A stretch of 37,690 bases of DNA from Candidatus Berkelbacteria bacterium (GTDB taxonomy: Bacteria > Patescibacteriota > UBA1384 > XYA2-FULL-43-10 > CAINNR01), in the NCBI GenBank assembly GCA_026397235.1, contig JAPLVG010000017.1, forward strand, positions 1-37,690, written 5' to 3'. Under the pieces are notes generated by a model. The model was not told where the DNA came from, did not search any database, and saw nothing but the letters and a program-made list of their open reading frames with translations. Shown here in pieces: positions 31,450 to 37,690 of the stretch. Made by a program: the position numbers and the translations under genes. The number at the start of each line of letters is the position of its first letter. Position 1 is the stretch's first letter.

Positions 31450-32730
31450 ATGATGGAAGCGCCGGAAATTCGAAAACTGAAAAATGGAATAACTCTGGTT
31501 TTGTCGGAGGAAAAGAGAACTGAGGCGGTGAGCCTTATTGTTTTTATTGGCGCCGGTTCTCGGTATGAATCCGAATCCAATGTCGGCATGACTCATTTTC
31601 TGGAACACATGCTATTTGATGGGACAGAAAAACGCCCGACTGCACTTGATGTCACTAAGGAAATTGACGCCATCGGTGCTGACGTTAACGCTCATCCATC
31701 AGAGGAGTACACCAATTTTCACATTAAAGCAGGCGCAGAACATTTAGAAAAAATCGTTGAAATCTTTTCCGATATGCTGCTAAATTCAAAGATCGGCGAA
31801 GATGATATCGCGAAAGAAAAGCGAGTTATCACCGAAGAGATAAAAATGCGCACCGACATCGCTCCGAGTTATGTTTTTTCACTTTTTGATGAAGCAATAT
31901 TCGGCGGAAGCACTTTGGGGCGGAATATGATGCAGGATCTTGAAGTGATCGAAAAAATTACTCGCGATGACGTCGTGGATTTTTACAAAAAATTTTATCT
32001 CAGCAACAACGTTTTCATCTCAGTTTGCGGAAATTTTGCCGGAAAATCGGCCGATGAAATAGCGCAGCTAATCGAATCAAAATTCACCTTTCCAGCAGGC
32101 GTTGCCAAATTTGAAAAATCACTGCAATTTGAGCAGAAAAAGTTATCATTTGTTACGAAAAATAGCCAACAAACCAATTTCATCGTCGGGTATTATGGCT
32201 GCGGCTACAATTCAGAGGATCGTATTGGCTTGAAACTTTTATCAATCATCCTTGGGGGGAATATGAGCTCGCGGCTTCACACCGAATTGCGCGAAAAAAG
32301 AGGTTTGGCTTATGATGTTAGAACATTTAGTTCATCAATTTCCGATATTGGAATCATTGAAACCGTTGCTGGTGTGGCTGATGAAAAAGCTGGTGAGGCG
32401 CTGACGGCAATCATCGCGGAATATGAAAAGGTTAAAAATGGCGTATCGGATGATGAGTTATCGATGGCGAAATCTTATTTGCTTGGTCAAATGAAGATTA
32501 GCTTTGAAGATTCAAACGAATTGGGTGAGTTCAATCTATCTCAAGTATTTTACAACGGGAAAATCGAAACACTGTCGGAAATTTCGGAAAAAATTGCTAA
32601 AATAACTACGGATGATATTAAAAAATTAGCTAATAAATATTTTGATAAGAAAAAACTTTCTGTTGCCGTTATTGCCAAGGAAAGTGTACGGCCTGCAATT
32701 GAAAAAGTAATTAATAACCTGGGAGAATAA
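31450..32730 (+). CDS. M16 family zinc peptidase (insulinase/processing protease)
   Basis: The 426-residue protein has the inverted zinc motif HFLEH at 49-53 and the third ligand E129 in VITEE, about 76 residues later, exactly the M16 spacing. The catalytic Glu is E52. Two homologous halves are visible: the second begins near FIVGYYGCGYNSEDRIGLKLL and includes ELREKRGLAYDV, which contacts substrate. Such proteases degrade or process peptides. It overlaps the ndk gene by one base (TAATG), suggesting coupled translation. The ribosome site is not obvious. Confidence 0.92.
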   Translation: MMEAPEIRKLKNGITLVLSEEKRTEAVSLIVFIGAGSRYESESNVGMTHFLEHMLFDGTEKRPTALDVTKEIDAIGADVNAHPSEEYTNFHIKAGAEHLEKIVEIFSDMLLNSKIGEDDIAKEKRVITEEIKMRTDIAPSYVFSLFDEAIFGGSTLGRNMMQDLEVIEKITRDDVVDFYKKFYLSNNVFISVCGNFAGKSADEIAQLIESKFTFPAGVAKFEKSLQFEQKKLSFVTKNSQQTNFIVGYYGCGYNSEDRIGLKLLSIILGGNMSSRLHTELREKRGLAYDVRTFSSSISDIGIIETVAGVADEKAGEALTAIIAEYEKVKNGVSDDELSMAKSYLLGQMKISFEDSNELGEFNLSQVFYNGKIETLSEISEKIAKITTDDIKKLANKYFDKKKLSVAVIAKESVRPAIEKVINNLGE

Positions 32731-33341
32731 TGGAAAAGCCAAAGCTAGAACGAACAATGATCGCCATCAAATCCGAATCAATTCAGCGACATTTGATCGG
32801 TGAACTCCTAACTAAATTTGAAAATCGCGGAATGAAAATGGTTGCTTGCAAACTTGTAGCACCGGACGCCGAACTGATCGGTAAACATTACGCTGATGAT
32901 GAATCCTGGTATGTATCATCCGGAACAAAAACAAGGGCGAACTATGAAGCCAAGGGTGAGAAAAATCTACTAGAGCCGGCTGAATACGGGAGATTAACGC
33001 GGGCAAAATTAATGGATAGTTTGCGCGACCGTCCGATTTTAGCTATGATTTGGGAAGGGCCGCATGCCGTTGCACTTGGGAGAAAAACCGCTGGAGCCAC
33101 CAATCCGCTCGCAGCCGATATCGGTTCGATTCGCGGGGATTATTCAACTGATTCCTATGAAATGTCGGATGAAACCGGCCGAGCAATTCAGTCACTGGTT
33201 CATGCTTCGGGTTCTGTAGAAGAAGCTGAAGCAGAAATTAAAATCTGGTTTAAACCGGAGGATATTCTTGATTATGAATTAGTAACCGAAACCGTTATTT
33301 ACGCCAAGGATTGGGGACGGGTTAAAAAGGCATCTAGTTGA
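32730..33341 (+). CDS. ndk: Nucleoside diphosphate kinase, extended form
   Basis: The 203-residue protein is longer than the usual 140-155 because of an insertion of about 45 residues after KHYADDESW. Active-site features are kept: K14 in MIAIKSES, the nucleotide-binding GRKTAGATNPLAAD and R135 in GSIRGDY, and the phosphorylated H158 in SLVHASGS. It balances NTP/NDP pools. The extended form is often seen in CPR. It is co-translated with the M16 protease through TAATG. The canonical Asn-x-x-His is Ser here (QSLVH), which is unlikely to abolish activity. Confidence 0.92.
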   Translation: MEKPKLERTMIAIKSESIQRHLIGELLTKFENRGMKMVACKLVAPDAELIGKHYADDESWYVSSGTKTRANYEAKGEKNLLEPAEYGRLTRAKLMDSLRDRPILAMIWEGPHAVALGRKTAGATNPLAADIGSIRGDYSTDSYEMSDETGRAIQSLVHASGSVEEAEAEIKIWFKPEDILDYELVTETVIYAKDWGRVKKASS

Positions 33342-33366
33342 AGTAAGCACACGGACAATTACACAG
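33342..33366 (+). repeat. ACACAG-family repeat beginning at the ndk stop codon
   Basis: It is 25 bases long, with one difference from 16512-16536. It starts within a base of the ndk TGA and lies 15 bases before the left inverted repeat of the GxxExxY cassette. Confidence 0.75.
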
Positions 33367-33380
33367 TCTCAGTCAGCGGA

Positions 33381-33822
33381 AGTGTCTAGCCACAAATTTA
33401 TGTCACAAATTGACACAGATAAAACATTAAATGAATTATCAAAAAAATTAATAGGGTTAGTATTTGATACTTTTAACTCGCTTGGCTCAGGGTACAGCGA
33501 AAGAATTTATCAAAACATGTTCTCTGAATTTTTAAAAGATTCAGGAATAAAATATGTTCGAGAAAAATATTCACAATTAATAGTTTATGATAAGAGAATT
33601 GGTGGACACAGGGTTGATTTCCTAATTGATGATAAGATTGTTGTTGAGATGAAGTGTAGAAATGAAATTTACCCAAAAGATATTTCCCAGGTCTTAAATT
33701 ATCTGAAGGTAAATAATGTTAAACTTGGATTAATATTCTGCTTTACAATAAAGGGTGTCAAAATTAAAAGATTAGTTTATTAATTTGTGCCTATTTGTGG
33801 TATAAATTTGTGGCTAGACACT
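33381..33822. mobile_element. Candidate GxxExxY cassette bounded by a perfect 21-bp terminal inverted repeat
   Basis: The left arm at 33381-33401 and the right arm at 33802-33822 are exact reverse complements over 21 bases, 442 bp end to end. A second inner pair, CACAAATT at 33404-33411 and AATTTGTG at 33782-33789, lies just inside. Only the GxxExxY gene is contained. No target-site duplication is obvious from the flanks. An ACACAG-type repeat abuts the left side. Confidence 0.6.
33400..33783 (+). CDS. GxxExxY protein (PDDEXK-like nuclease fold)
   Basis: The ATG at 33400 is preferred over the GTG at 33382, which lies in the inverted repeat. The left arm also covers this start codon. The 127-residue protein carries the name-giving motif LGSGYSERIYQNMF (G..E..Y). 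It then has GGHRVDFLIDDKIVVEMKC, the D...ExK pattern of PD-(D/E)XK nucleases, and a final basic tail. Function is unproven; nuclease or RNA-binding roles are plausible. The gene has no visible ribosome site. It is boxed by 21-bp inverted repeats, so it may move as a small cassette. Confidence 0.85.
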   Translation: MSQIDTDKTLNELSKKLIGLVFDTFNSLGSGYSERIYQNMFSEFLKDSGIKYVREKYSQLIVYDKRIGGHRVDFLIDDKIVVEMKCRNEIYPKDISQVLNYLKVNNVKLGLIFCFTIKGVKIKRLVY

Positions 33823-33830
33823 ACAATATT

Positions 33831-34415
33831 ATGAATCATAAACTCATCTGTTTAGTGGGAATGTGCGGCGCCGGCAAATCGGAAGTTGCCGATTATTTGC
33901 AGTCAAAAAGGGATTTTGGTTTCGTTCGTTTTGGCCAGCTGACTTTGGATGTCATCAAAGAGATGGGCGAAAAGCCAAATGAAGCTTTGGAGAAAAAAAT
34001 CCGCGAAGATTTGCGCAAAAAGCACGGTATGGCGGCGTTTGCAATTTTAAATATTCCCAAATTTGATAAACTTTTAAAAAAATCTGATGTAATCGGCGAC
34101 GGTTTGTACTCTTGGGAAGAATATTTGGTCTTGAAAGAGAAATATGGCGATCAATTAGTTATTATCGCGACTTTTGCTCCGCCACTGGTGCGTTACGCGC
34201 GACTGGAAAATCGGGCGACAAAACATGGAGCCGACAAAAATTTACGCTATCGTTCGTTTACTGCTTCAGAGGCTGCTAGTCGCGACAAAGCGGAAATTGA
34301 AAATATTCACAAAGCCGGTCCGATCGCTATGGCCGATTTTACCTTAATCAATACCGGAAAATTACCAGAACTACACAAGCAAATTAATAATATTTTGAAG
34401 GAGATTTATGGCTGA
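33831..34415 (+). CDS. P-loop kinase (dephospho-CoA/nucleoside kinase-like)
   Basis: The ATG at 33831 is preferred because the upstream extension runs into the inverted repeat of the GxxExxY cassette. The 195-residue protein has P-loop GMCGAGKSE at 10-18, a mid LKKKSDVIGDGLYS strand with an Asp, and a lid-like basic segment (RYARLENRATKHG). It resembles AAA_18/CoaE-type kinases and often sits next to dCMP deaminase in CPR genomes, pointing to nucleotide metabolism. It overlaps the dCMP deaminase gene by 8 bases. Confidence 0.78.
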   Translation: MNHKLICLVGMCGAGKSEVADYLQSKRDFGFVRFGQLTLDVIKEMGEKPNEALEKKIREDLRKKHGMAAFAILNIPKFDKLLKKSDVIGDGLYSWEEYLVLKEKYGDQLVIIATFAPPLVRYARLENRATKHGADKNLRYRSFTASEAASRDKAEIENIHKAGPIAMADFTLINTGKLPELHKQINNILKEIYG

Positions 34416-34956
34416 AATTGAGGACACCAGCCATCATCATTCAAAAAAATTCAAGAGTTTAACCAAGAGCGCAAAACGAAAAACATCCAGGCCAAAAGCC
34501 GATTCGTATTTTATGAAATTGGCTTTAGTAGTTTCTGAACGGGCAACATGTCGCCGCCACTCCGTTGGCGCAATTATCGTCAAAGATAAAATAATTTTGG
34601 CCACCGGCTATAATGGCGCACCAAAGGGTTCAAAAGACTGTTTAGAACTTGGCTGTTTGCGCGATGAAATGAAAATTCCAAGCGGTGAACGAAACGAAAT
34701 TTGCCGTGCTGTTCACGCCGAACAAAATGCTATCATCCAAGCCGCTGGTGGTTTTGCTGATGTTTCCGGTGCAATAATGTATTGCACTCATTCACCTTGC
34801 AATGTTTGCGCCAAGATGATGGCAAATGCCGGCATCTCTGAAGTTGTAGTTTTTGAAAAATATGCCGACCAGCAATTCAAAAAATTATTTAAGGAATTGG
34901 GCATCAAAATTCGCTATATGAAACAGCCGACTTTGTCAATTGATTTTTTCGAGTAA
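34408..34956 (+). CDS. dCMP deaminase (cytidine/deoxycytidylate deaminase family)
   Basis: The 182-residue protein has the zinc site HAEQN (H103, E105) and HSPCNVC (C131, C134), plus the N-terminal SVGAIIVKD and GYNGAPKG blocks typical of dCMP deaminases. It converts dCMP to dUMP for thymidylate synthesis. The first 30 residues are His/Lys-rich and variable. It is coupled to the kinase-like gene by an 8-base overlap, and the pair would serve nucleotide salvage in a reduced genome. Confidence 0.92.
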   Translation: MAEIEDTSHHHSKKFKSLTKSAKRKTSRPKADSYFMKLALVVSERATCRRHSVGAIIVKDKIILATGYNGAPKGSKDCLELGCLRDEMKIPSGERNEICRAVHAEQNAIIQAAGGFADVSGAIMYCTHSPCNVCAKMMANAGISEVVVFEKYADQQFKKLFKELGIKIRYMKQPTLSIDFFE

Positions 34957-34963
34957 TAATCCC

Positions 34964-35051
34964 GTCATTCCGGACTTGATCCGGAATCCAGTATTTATAA
35001 GATAGATCCTGAATCAAGAGCCTAGGGCTACCCCTTGGGTTTCAGGATGAC
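34964..35051. repeat. GTCATTCCGG...AGGATGAC dispersed repeat
   Basis: The unit begins GTCATTCCGGACTTGATCC and ends TTTCAGGATGAC, so its ends are inverted, and inner TCCGG/CCGGA arms pair. It stops 10 bases before the WecA/MraY-type start codon. A related short unit is at 36977-37002. Confidence 0.75.
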
Positions 35052-35061
35052 AAGTTGTTGT

Positions 35062-36147
35062 ATGAATTACTTTCTAATCTTTATCATCAGCCTGATTTTG
35101 TCGGTAGTTCTCACCGGCTTTGTTCGGCGTTTTGCGCTTGGACGCGGCTTGGTCATCAAACCCAGAGAGCGCGATATTCACACCAAACCATTACCGCGAA
35201 TTGGTGGCATTGCCATTGCGTTGGCTTTTATTGTTGTCAGTTTAATATATTTTCTGATCGTCAAACCTGACTCGCATATTACCACTGGACACTGGCTGGG
35301 ATATGACAAAAAAATCGTCAGCATTTGGATTTCCGGAGTGATTATTGCTCTCGGAATGCTTTATGATGACATTTGCGGGCTAAAAGCTTACTCCAAATTT
35401 GCGATTCAGATTCTTGTGGTGGTGATAATCGCCGCTTCGGGAATCGGTTTGGATTCTCTGCCGAATCCTTTTGGCCAAGCGATCAATTTAAATAGTGTTT
35501 ATTTGCCGATAAATCTCTTCGGAACGATTTATCACTTTTCTTTCTGGTCTGATTTGCTGACACTTTTTTGGCTTGTTGGCATGATGAATGTTATCAACTT
35601 CATCGATGGTATTGATGGACTGGCTGCCGGCGTTTCAGCCATCGCCTTTTTTATTCTTTATCTTCTGAGTTTAGCGGTTTATCAGGGTCCGGTGGCTGCA
35701 ATCTCGATTATTTTGTGCGGATCGGCTGTCGGTTTTCTTTACTGGAACTTTTATCCTGCCAAAATTTTTATGGGTGACTCCGGAAGTATGTTTCTGGGTT
35801 TGTTGCTCGGCGTTTTGCCGTTAATCTCCGGTGGAAAATTGGCAACTTCATTCTTGGTTTTGGGATTCGCCATTGTTGACGGATTAATTGTTGCTGGTGC
35901 CAGAATTATTCGCGGAAAAAATCCCTTTACCACGCCGGACAAAACTCATTTGCACCATCGATTTTTGGCCGCTGGATTTTCCGTGCCGGCAACGGTCTTG
36001 TCGCTTTACGCTATCGCTGCGCTTTTCGGCTGGGTGGCGTTGCGGTCAACAACGATGAATAAAATTATCGCCTCAACAGTATTAATAGTTGTAATTGGCG
36101 TGTTAATCTTGATTTTGAATCAAATAAAAAAGATTAAGCGGAAGTAA
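35062..36147 (+). CDS. WecA/MraY-type undecaprenyl-phosphate sugar-1-phosphate transferase
   Basis: The ATG at 35062 is chosen because the frame upstream runs through a repeat. The 361-residue protein has about ten membrane helices and family motifs: GGIAIA, LYDDICGLKAYSKFAIQ, NVINFIDGIDGLAAGVSAI, FMGDSGSMFLG and the final HLHHR. It transfers a sugar phosphate (likely GlcNAc-1-P or a relative) onto undecaprenyl phosphate to start a cell-surface polymer. The HLHHR and DGIDGLAAG motifs fit WecA/TagO better than MraY. GalU elsewhere in the window supplies a related sugar nucleotide. Confidence 0.92.
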   Translation: MNYFLIFIISLILSVVLTGFVRRFALGRGLVIKPRERDIHTKPLPRIGGIAIALAFIVVSLIYFLIVKPDSHITTGHWLGYDKKIVSIWISGVIIALGMLYDDICGLKAYSKFAIQILVVVIIAASGIGLDSLPNPFGQAINLNSVYLPINLFGTIYHFSFWSDLLTLFWLVGMMNVINFIDGIDGLAAGVSAIAFFILYLLSLAVYQGPVAAISIILCGSAVGFLYWNFYPAKIFMGDSGSMFLGLLLGVLPLISGGKLATSFLVLGFAIVDGLIVAGARIIRGKNPFTTPDKTHLHHRFLAAGFSVPATVLSLYAIAALFGWVALRSTTMNKIIASTVLIVVIGVLILILNQIKKIKRK

Positions 36148-36171
36148 GTCCACAGATCTTTGACACAGATC
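36145..36171 (+). repeat. ACACAG-family repeat at the transferase stop codon
   Basis: It starts at the TAA stop and continues GTCCACAGATCTTTGACACAG. It is related to the copies at 16512, 23128 (minus strand) and 33342. Confidence 0.5.
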
Positions 36172-36232
36172 GGGAACGGATAAAAAAATCATTCGCATAT
36201 TGGATAAATTAGTAGTTTAGCAGGAGGCGAGC

Positions 36233-36331
36233 ATGCCGAGCCACAAAAAATGGGTAAAAATTGTTTTTATAGTTTTATTAGTTTTGATGTTGGTTTTTAC
36301 GATTTTGCCGTTTCTCGGTAGTTTGAAATAG
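36233..36331 (+). CDS. 32-residue membrane peptide
   Basis: An AGGAGG site with five-base spacing precedes the ATG. The product is MPSHKKWVK followed by a single hydrophobic helix of about 20 residues and a short tail (GSLK). The ribosome site and the lysine-then-helix design make it a credible small membrane protein, which a length filter would miss. It lies in the 226-base gap between the transferase and the coiled-coil gene. Confidence 0.7.
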   Translation: MPSHKKWVKIVFIVLLVLMLVFTILPFLGSLK

Positions 36332-36334
36332 TAT

Positions 36335-36364
36335 TTGACAATATTTTTGATATTCAATTATAAT
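36335..36364 (+). promoter_or_regulatory. Promoter of the coiled-coil gene
   Basis: TTGACA at 36335-36340 and TATAAT at 36359-36364 are 18 bases apart, both perfect consensus. GAAGGA follows before the ATG at 36374. Confidence 0.85.
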
Positions 36365-36373
36365 TGAAGGACG

Positions 36374-36817
36374 ATGGAAAAAAATAATGAGAAAAAACTT
36401 GAGAAAATGATTGGAAAACTTGGCAATCAAATGGCCAGAGGTTTTGCTGATGCCGAAAAGTCAGTTGATAAAAAGATTGCTGATTTGGCGGCTTCTACCG
36501 CTAAGGGTTTTGAACATGTTGAAAAAAGATTCGGGAAAGTTGAAAGTAGACTTGGCGGAGTTGATGTTAGGTTTGATGGAGTTGAGGATAGACTAACAAA
36601 TTTGGAAATTGGTCAGACCAATTTGTCAGAGGATATGAAAGAAGTTAAACAACGACAAATTATTACTGATAAAAAAATTGACAAAATTTATGAAATGGTT
36701 GATAGTCAGACCGGTTTTCATCAAAAATGGGAACTCGAAAACGCAGCCAATTTGCACGCCCATATTCGCTTTGATGGAGAGATTGACAAAATAAAAAAGA
36801 AAATCAAAATCGCCTAA
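36374..36817 (+). CDS. Coiled-coil protein with repeated short motifs
   Basis: The 147-residue protein is almost wholly helical. Repeats of the type VEKRFGKVESRLGGVDVRFD (about 48-67) and VEDRLTNLE recur with 7-residue spacing, as in trimeric or parallel coiled coils. There is no membrane span or signal. It has its own strong promoter and a terminator downstream. Proteins with this VE.RL.GVE pattern are common in CPR and other bacteria and are usually unannotated. Function unknown. Confidence 0.75.
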   Translation: MEKNNEKKLEKMIGKLGNQMARGFADAEKSVDKKIADLAASTAKGFEHVEKRFGKVESRLGGVDVRFDGVEDRLTNLEIGQTNLSEDMKEVKQRQIITDKKIDKIYEMVDSQTGFHQKWELENAANLHAHIRFDGEIDKIKKKIKIA

Positions 36818-36892
36818 CCGCCTTTTTTGTAGGCCAAACTTTAGTTTGCAAATACTGTTCGAGCTTGTCGAGAACTATCATAATTTGGTATT

Positions 36893-36946
36893 AAAAAATC
36901 CCCACTACTTGCCTACCGTCAGGCAGGTTTCTAGCAGGGATTTTTT
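36893..36946 (+). terminator. Terminator with palindrome inside its loop
   Basis: AAAAAATCCC at 36893-36902 pairs with GGGATTTTTT at 36937-36946. The loop holds a second hairpin GCCT/AGGC (36911-36914/36921-36924). The inner piece matches the common GCCT...AGGC dispersed palindrome. Confidence 0.85.
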
Positions 36947-36976
36947 GTATTTAGCTTCCCAGCCCTTGCCGAATTC

Positions 36977-37002
36977 GTCATCCTGAATTTATTTCAGGAT
37001 CT
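36977..37002. repeat. GTCATCCTGAATTTATTTCAGGATCT repeat
   Basis: Arms TCCTGAA and TTCAGGA are complementary. It is a member of the family at 34964-35051. Confidence 0.75.
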
Positions 37003-37078
37003 AGCTCGTAAAGAGCCGGGCAGGAGTGGCCAAAACTTTGTTTCCAAACATATCTTGCGATACATTCAGAAAGAAGTC

Positions 37079-37112
37079 CCCAGCACTACTCATGTCGAGT
37101 AGTGCTGGGAGC
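37079..37112 (-). terminator. Hairpin overlapping the end of the GC-rich gene
   Basis: CCCAGCACTACT and AGTAGTGCTGGG are 12-base complementary arms separated by seven bases. The TAG stop (37086-37088) lies inside the stem. Confidence 0.7.
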
Positions 37113-37496
37113 GGTTCGGCGCACCACGATTCGGATCTCTCTGATTCGCGGTTCCATGCCTGATCCGTCTCCACTATCTTGACGAAAGGCACATAGATAC
37201 TCGCCGCCGAGACAGGTTGCCCAGTCTCCATACGGAAAGTATTGCGCTTGACGATATCCGTCCCAGCCCGGAGGCCGGTGCGATATCGTCAGATGAAGCG
37301 CCGGGCTGTGCAACCGCACTGGCCCAGGAAATGTGATCGTGGTCGGGAGGTCTCGAACGCTTGCATAGCGGCCAAGAATCTCTCCCGACATGGATTCGAT
37401 GACCAGACATGTCGTGTCCGGTCGATGAATCCAGTCCATGGCGATCGTCGCGAAAACGATTGTCAAAATCCCTCCAGCTATCAGCACGGTTCGCAT
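37086..37496 (-). CDS. GC-rich gene for a small membrane-anchored protein
   Basis: The ATG at 37496 is favoured by GAGGTG at suitable spacing; the frame is open to a GTG at 37505. The 136-residue protein has one N-terminal hydrophobic segment (about 1-20, RTVLIAGGILTIVFATIAM) and an external domain with Trp, Tyr and Arg-rich text. I do not recognise it. GC content is far above that of the adjacent genes, and the ends are marked by hairpins. Compare 26243-26704, a gene of similar size, design and composition but unrelated sequence. Confidence 0.6.
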   Translation of the reverse strand: MRTVLIAGGILTIVFATIAMDWIHRPDTTCLVIESMSGEILGRYASVRDLPTTITFPGPVRLHSPALHLTISHRPPGWDGYRQAQYFPYGDWATCLGGEYLCAFRQDSGDGSGMEPRIREIRIVVRRTAPSTTRHE

Positions 37497-37505
37497 ATCA
37501 ATCAC

Positions 37506-37690
37506 CTCGTGGGTGAATTTTTACTTCATCCCTAACTCTTTATACAAAGAATCAGGGAAAAGTGCCCGACATCCAATCACGGAGTCGGGCAGGTTCTTTG
37601 GTTTTTTGACGGCAACCAACCGCTCCCTGGTGATTTATGGCTCACCACTGCCTCGAGCTGATCTGGATCTGGGATAAGACTTCCCAAATC
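37506..37690. other. Edge region with GCCCGAC/GTCGGGC hairpin
   Basis: GCCCGAC near 37564 and GTCGGGC near 37584 form a hairpin followed by GGTTCTTTGGTTTTTT, a possible plus-strand terminator. Promoter-like TATAAA lies on the minus strand near 37535-37545. The final 100 bases show no clear feature. Confidence 0.4.

Noticed and set aside
33381-33822. Group I or II intron around the GxxExxY gene
   Set aside because: No intron core motifs and no split host gene are visible; only inverted ends.
1-37690. CRISPR array or cas genes
   Set aside because: No regularly spaced direct repeats with unique spacers and no Cas motifs were seen.

Overview
The window reads as a chromosomal segment of a Candidate Phyla Radiation (Patescibacteria, probably Parcubacteria-like) bacterium. 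The evidence is low GC, short intergenic gaps full of AT-rich and palindromic repeats, several candidate leaderless promoters, and a typical CPR gene set: VirB2/TrbC-like pilins, a PilB/GspE ATPase, ComF, an unusually long nucleoside diphosphate kinase, dCMP deaminase, a WecA/MraY-type transferase, DUF4143 ATPase, BrnT/BrnA and HepT/MntA toxin-antitoxin pairs, and a GxxExxY protein. TGA, TAG and TAA all act as stops, so the UGA=Gly code of Gracilibacteria/Absconditabacteria does not apply. Placement below the superphylum is a guess.

Region 1 (1 to about 13650) is accessory. It carries a zinc-ribbon membrane protein, two long unrecognised coiled-coil-rich proteins (one preceded by an ATGA-coupled 58-residue gene), a JAB/JAMM-like protein overlapping a second frame, a beta-carbonic-anhydrase-like protein, and an operon of a small unknown gene, a TcmP-type protein and its three-Cys radical-SAM-like partner. 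A bidirectional terminator separates these from a convergent four-gene phage-type operon: ParB-domain methyltransferase with a damaged catalytic motif, intact adenine methyltransferase, small terminase and large terminase. No portal or capsid genes are present here. The operon has a good promoter followed by a leader of about 265 nt with many hairpins, mutually exclusive pairings and a terminator-like hairpin just before the first gene. I regard this leader as one of the best candidates for something undescribed.

Region 2 (13.7 to 26.7 kb) holds a decayed four-helix-bundle gene embedded in low-complexity repeats, a GH1 glycosidase, a polytopic membrane protein, a PilB/GspE ATPase, and a DUF4143 ATPase behind a triple-palindrome promoter. 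A minus-strand cluster follows, with a solute-binding lipoprotein, an Fn3-pilin fusion, a large surface protein ending in two pilin-like segments, and a small VirB2-like pilin. GalU, Hsp20 and a small GC-rich membrane protein complete the region.

Region 3 (26.8 to 37.7 kb) is denser housekeeping: a winged-helix protein with ComF, tRNA-Ser(GCU), BrnT/BrnA, a broken tRNA-Ser-like remnant, tRNA-Ser(UGA), MntA/HepT, a YqfO-like protein, a membrane protein, a truncated then a complete tRNA-Arg(GCG), M16 protease with Ndk, a GxxExxY gene boxed by a perfect 21-bp inverted repeat, a P-loop kinase-like protein with dCMP deaminase, a WecA/MraY-type transferase, a 32-residue membrane peptide, a coiled-coil protein and a second GC-rich membrane protein. 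Several families of dispersed palindromic repeats punctuate regions 2 and 3, and one family begins at stop codons in four places.
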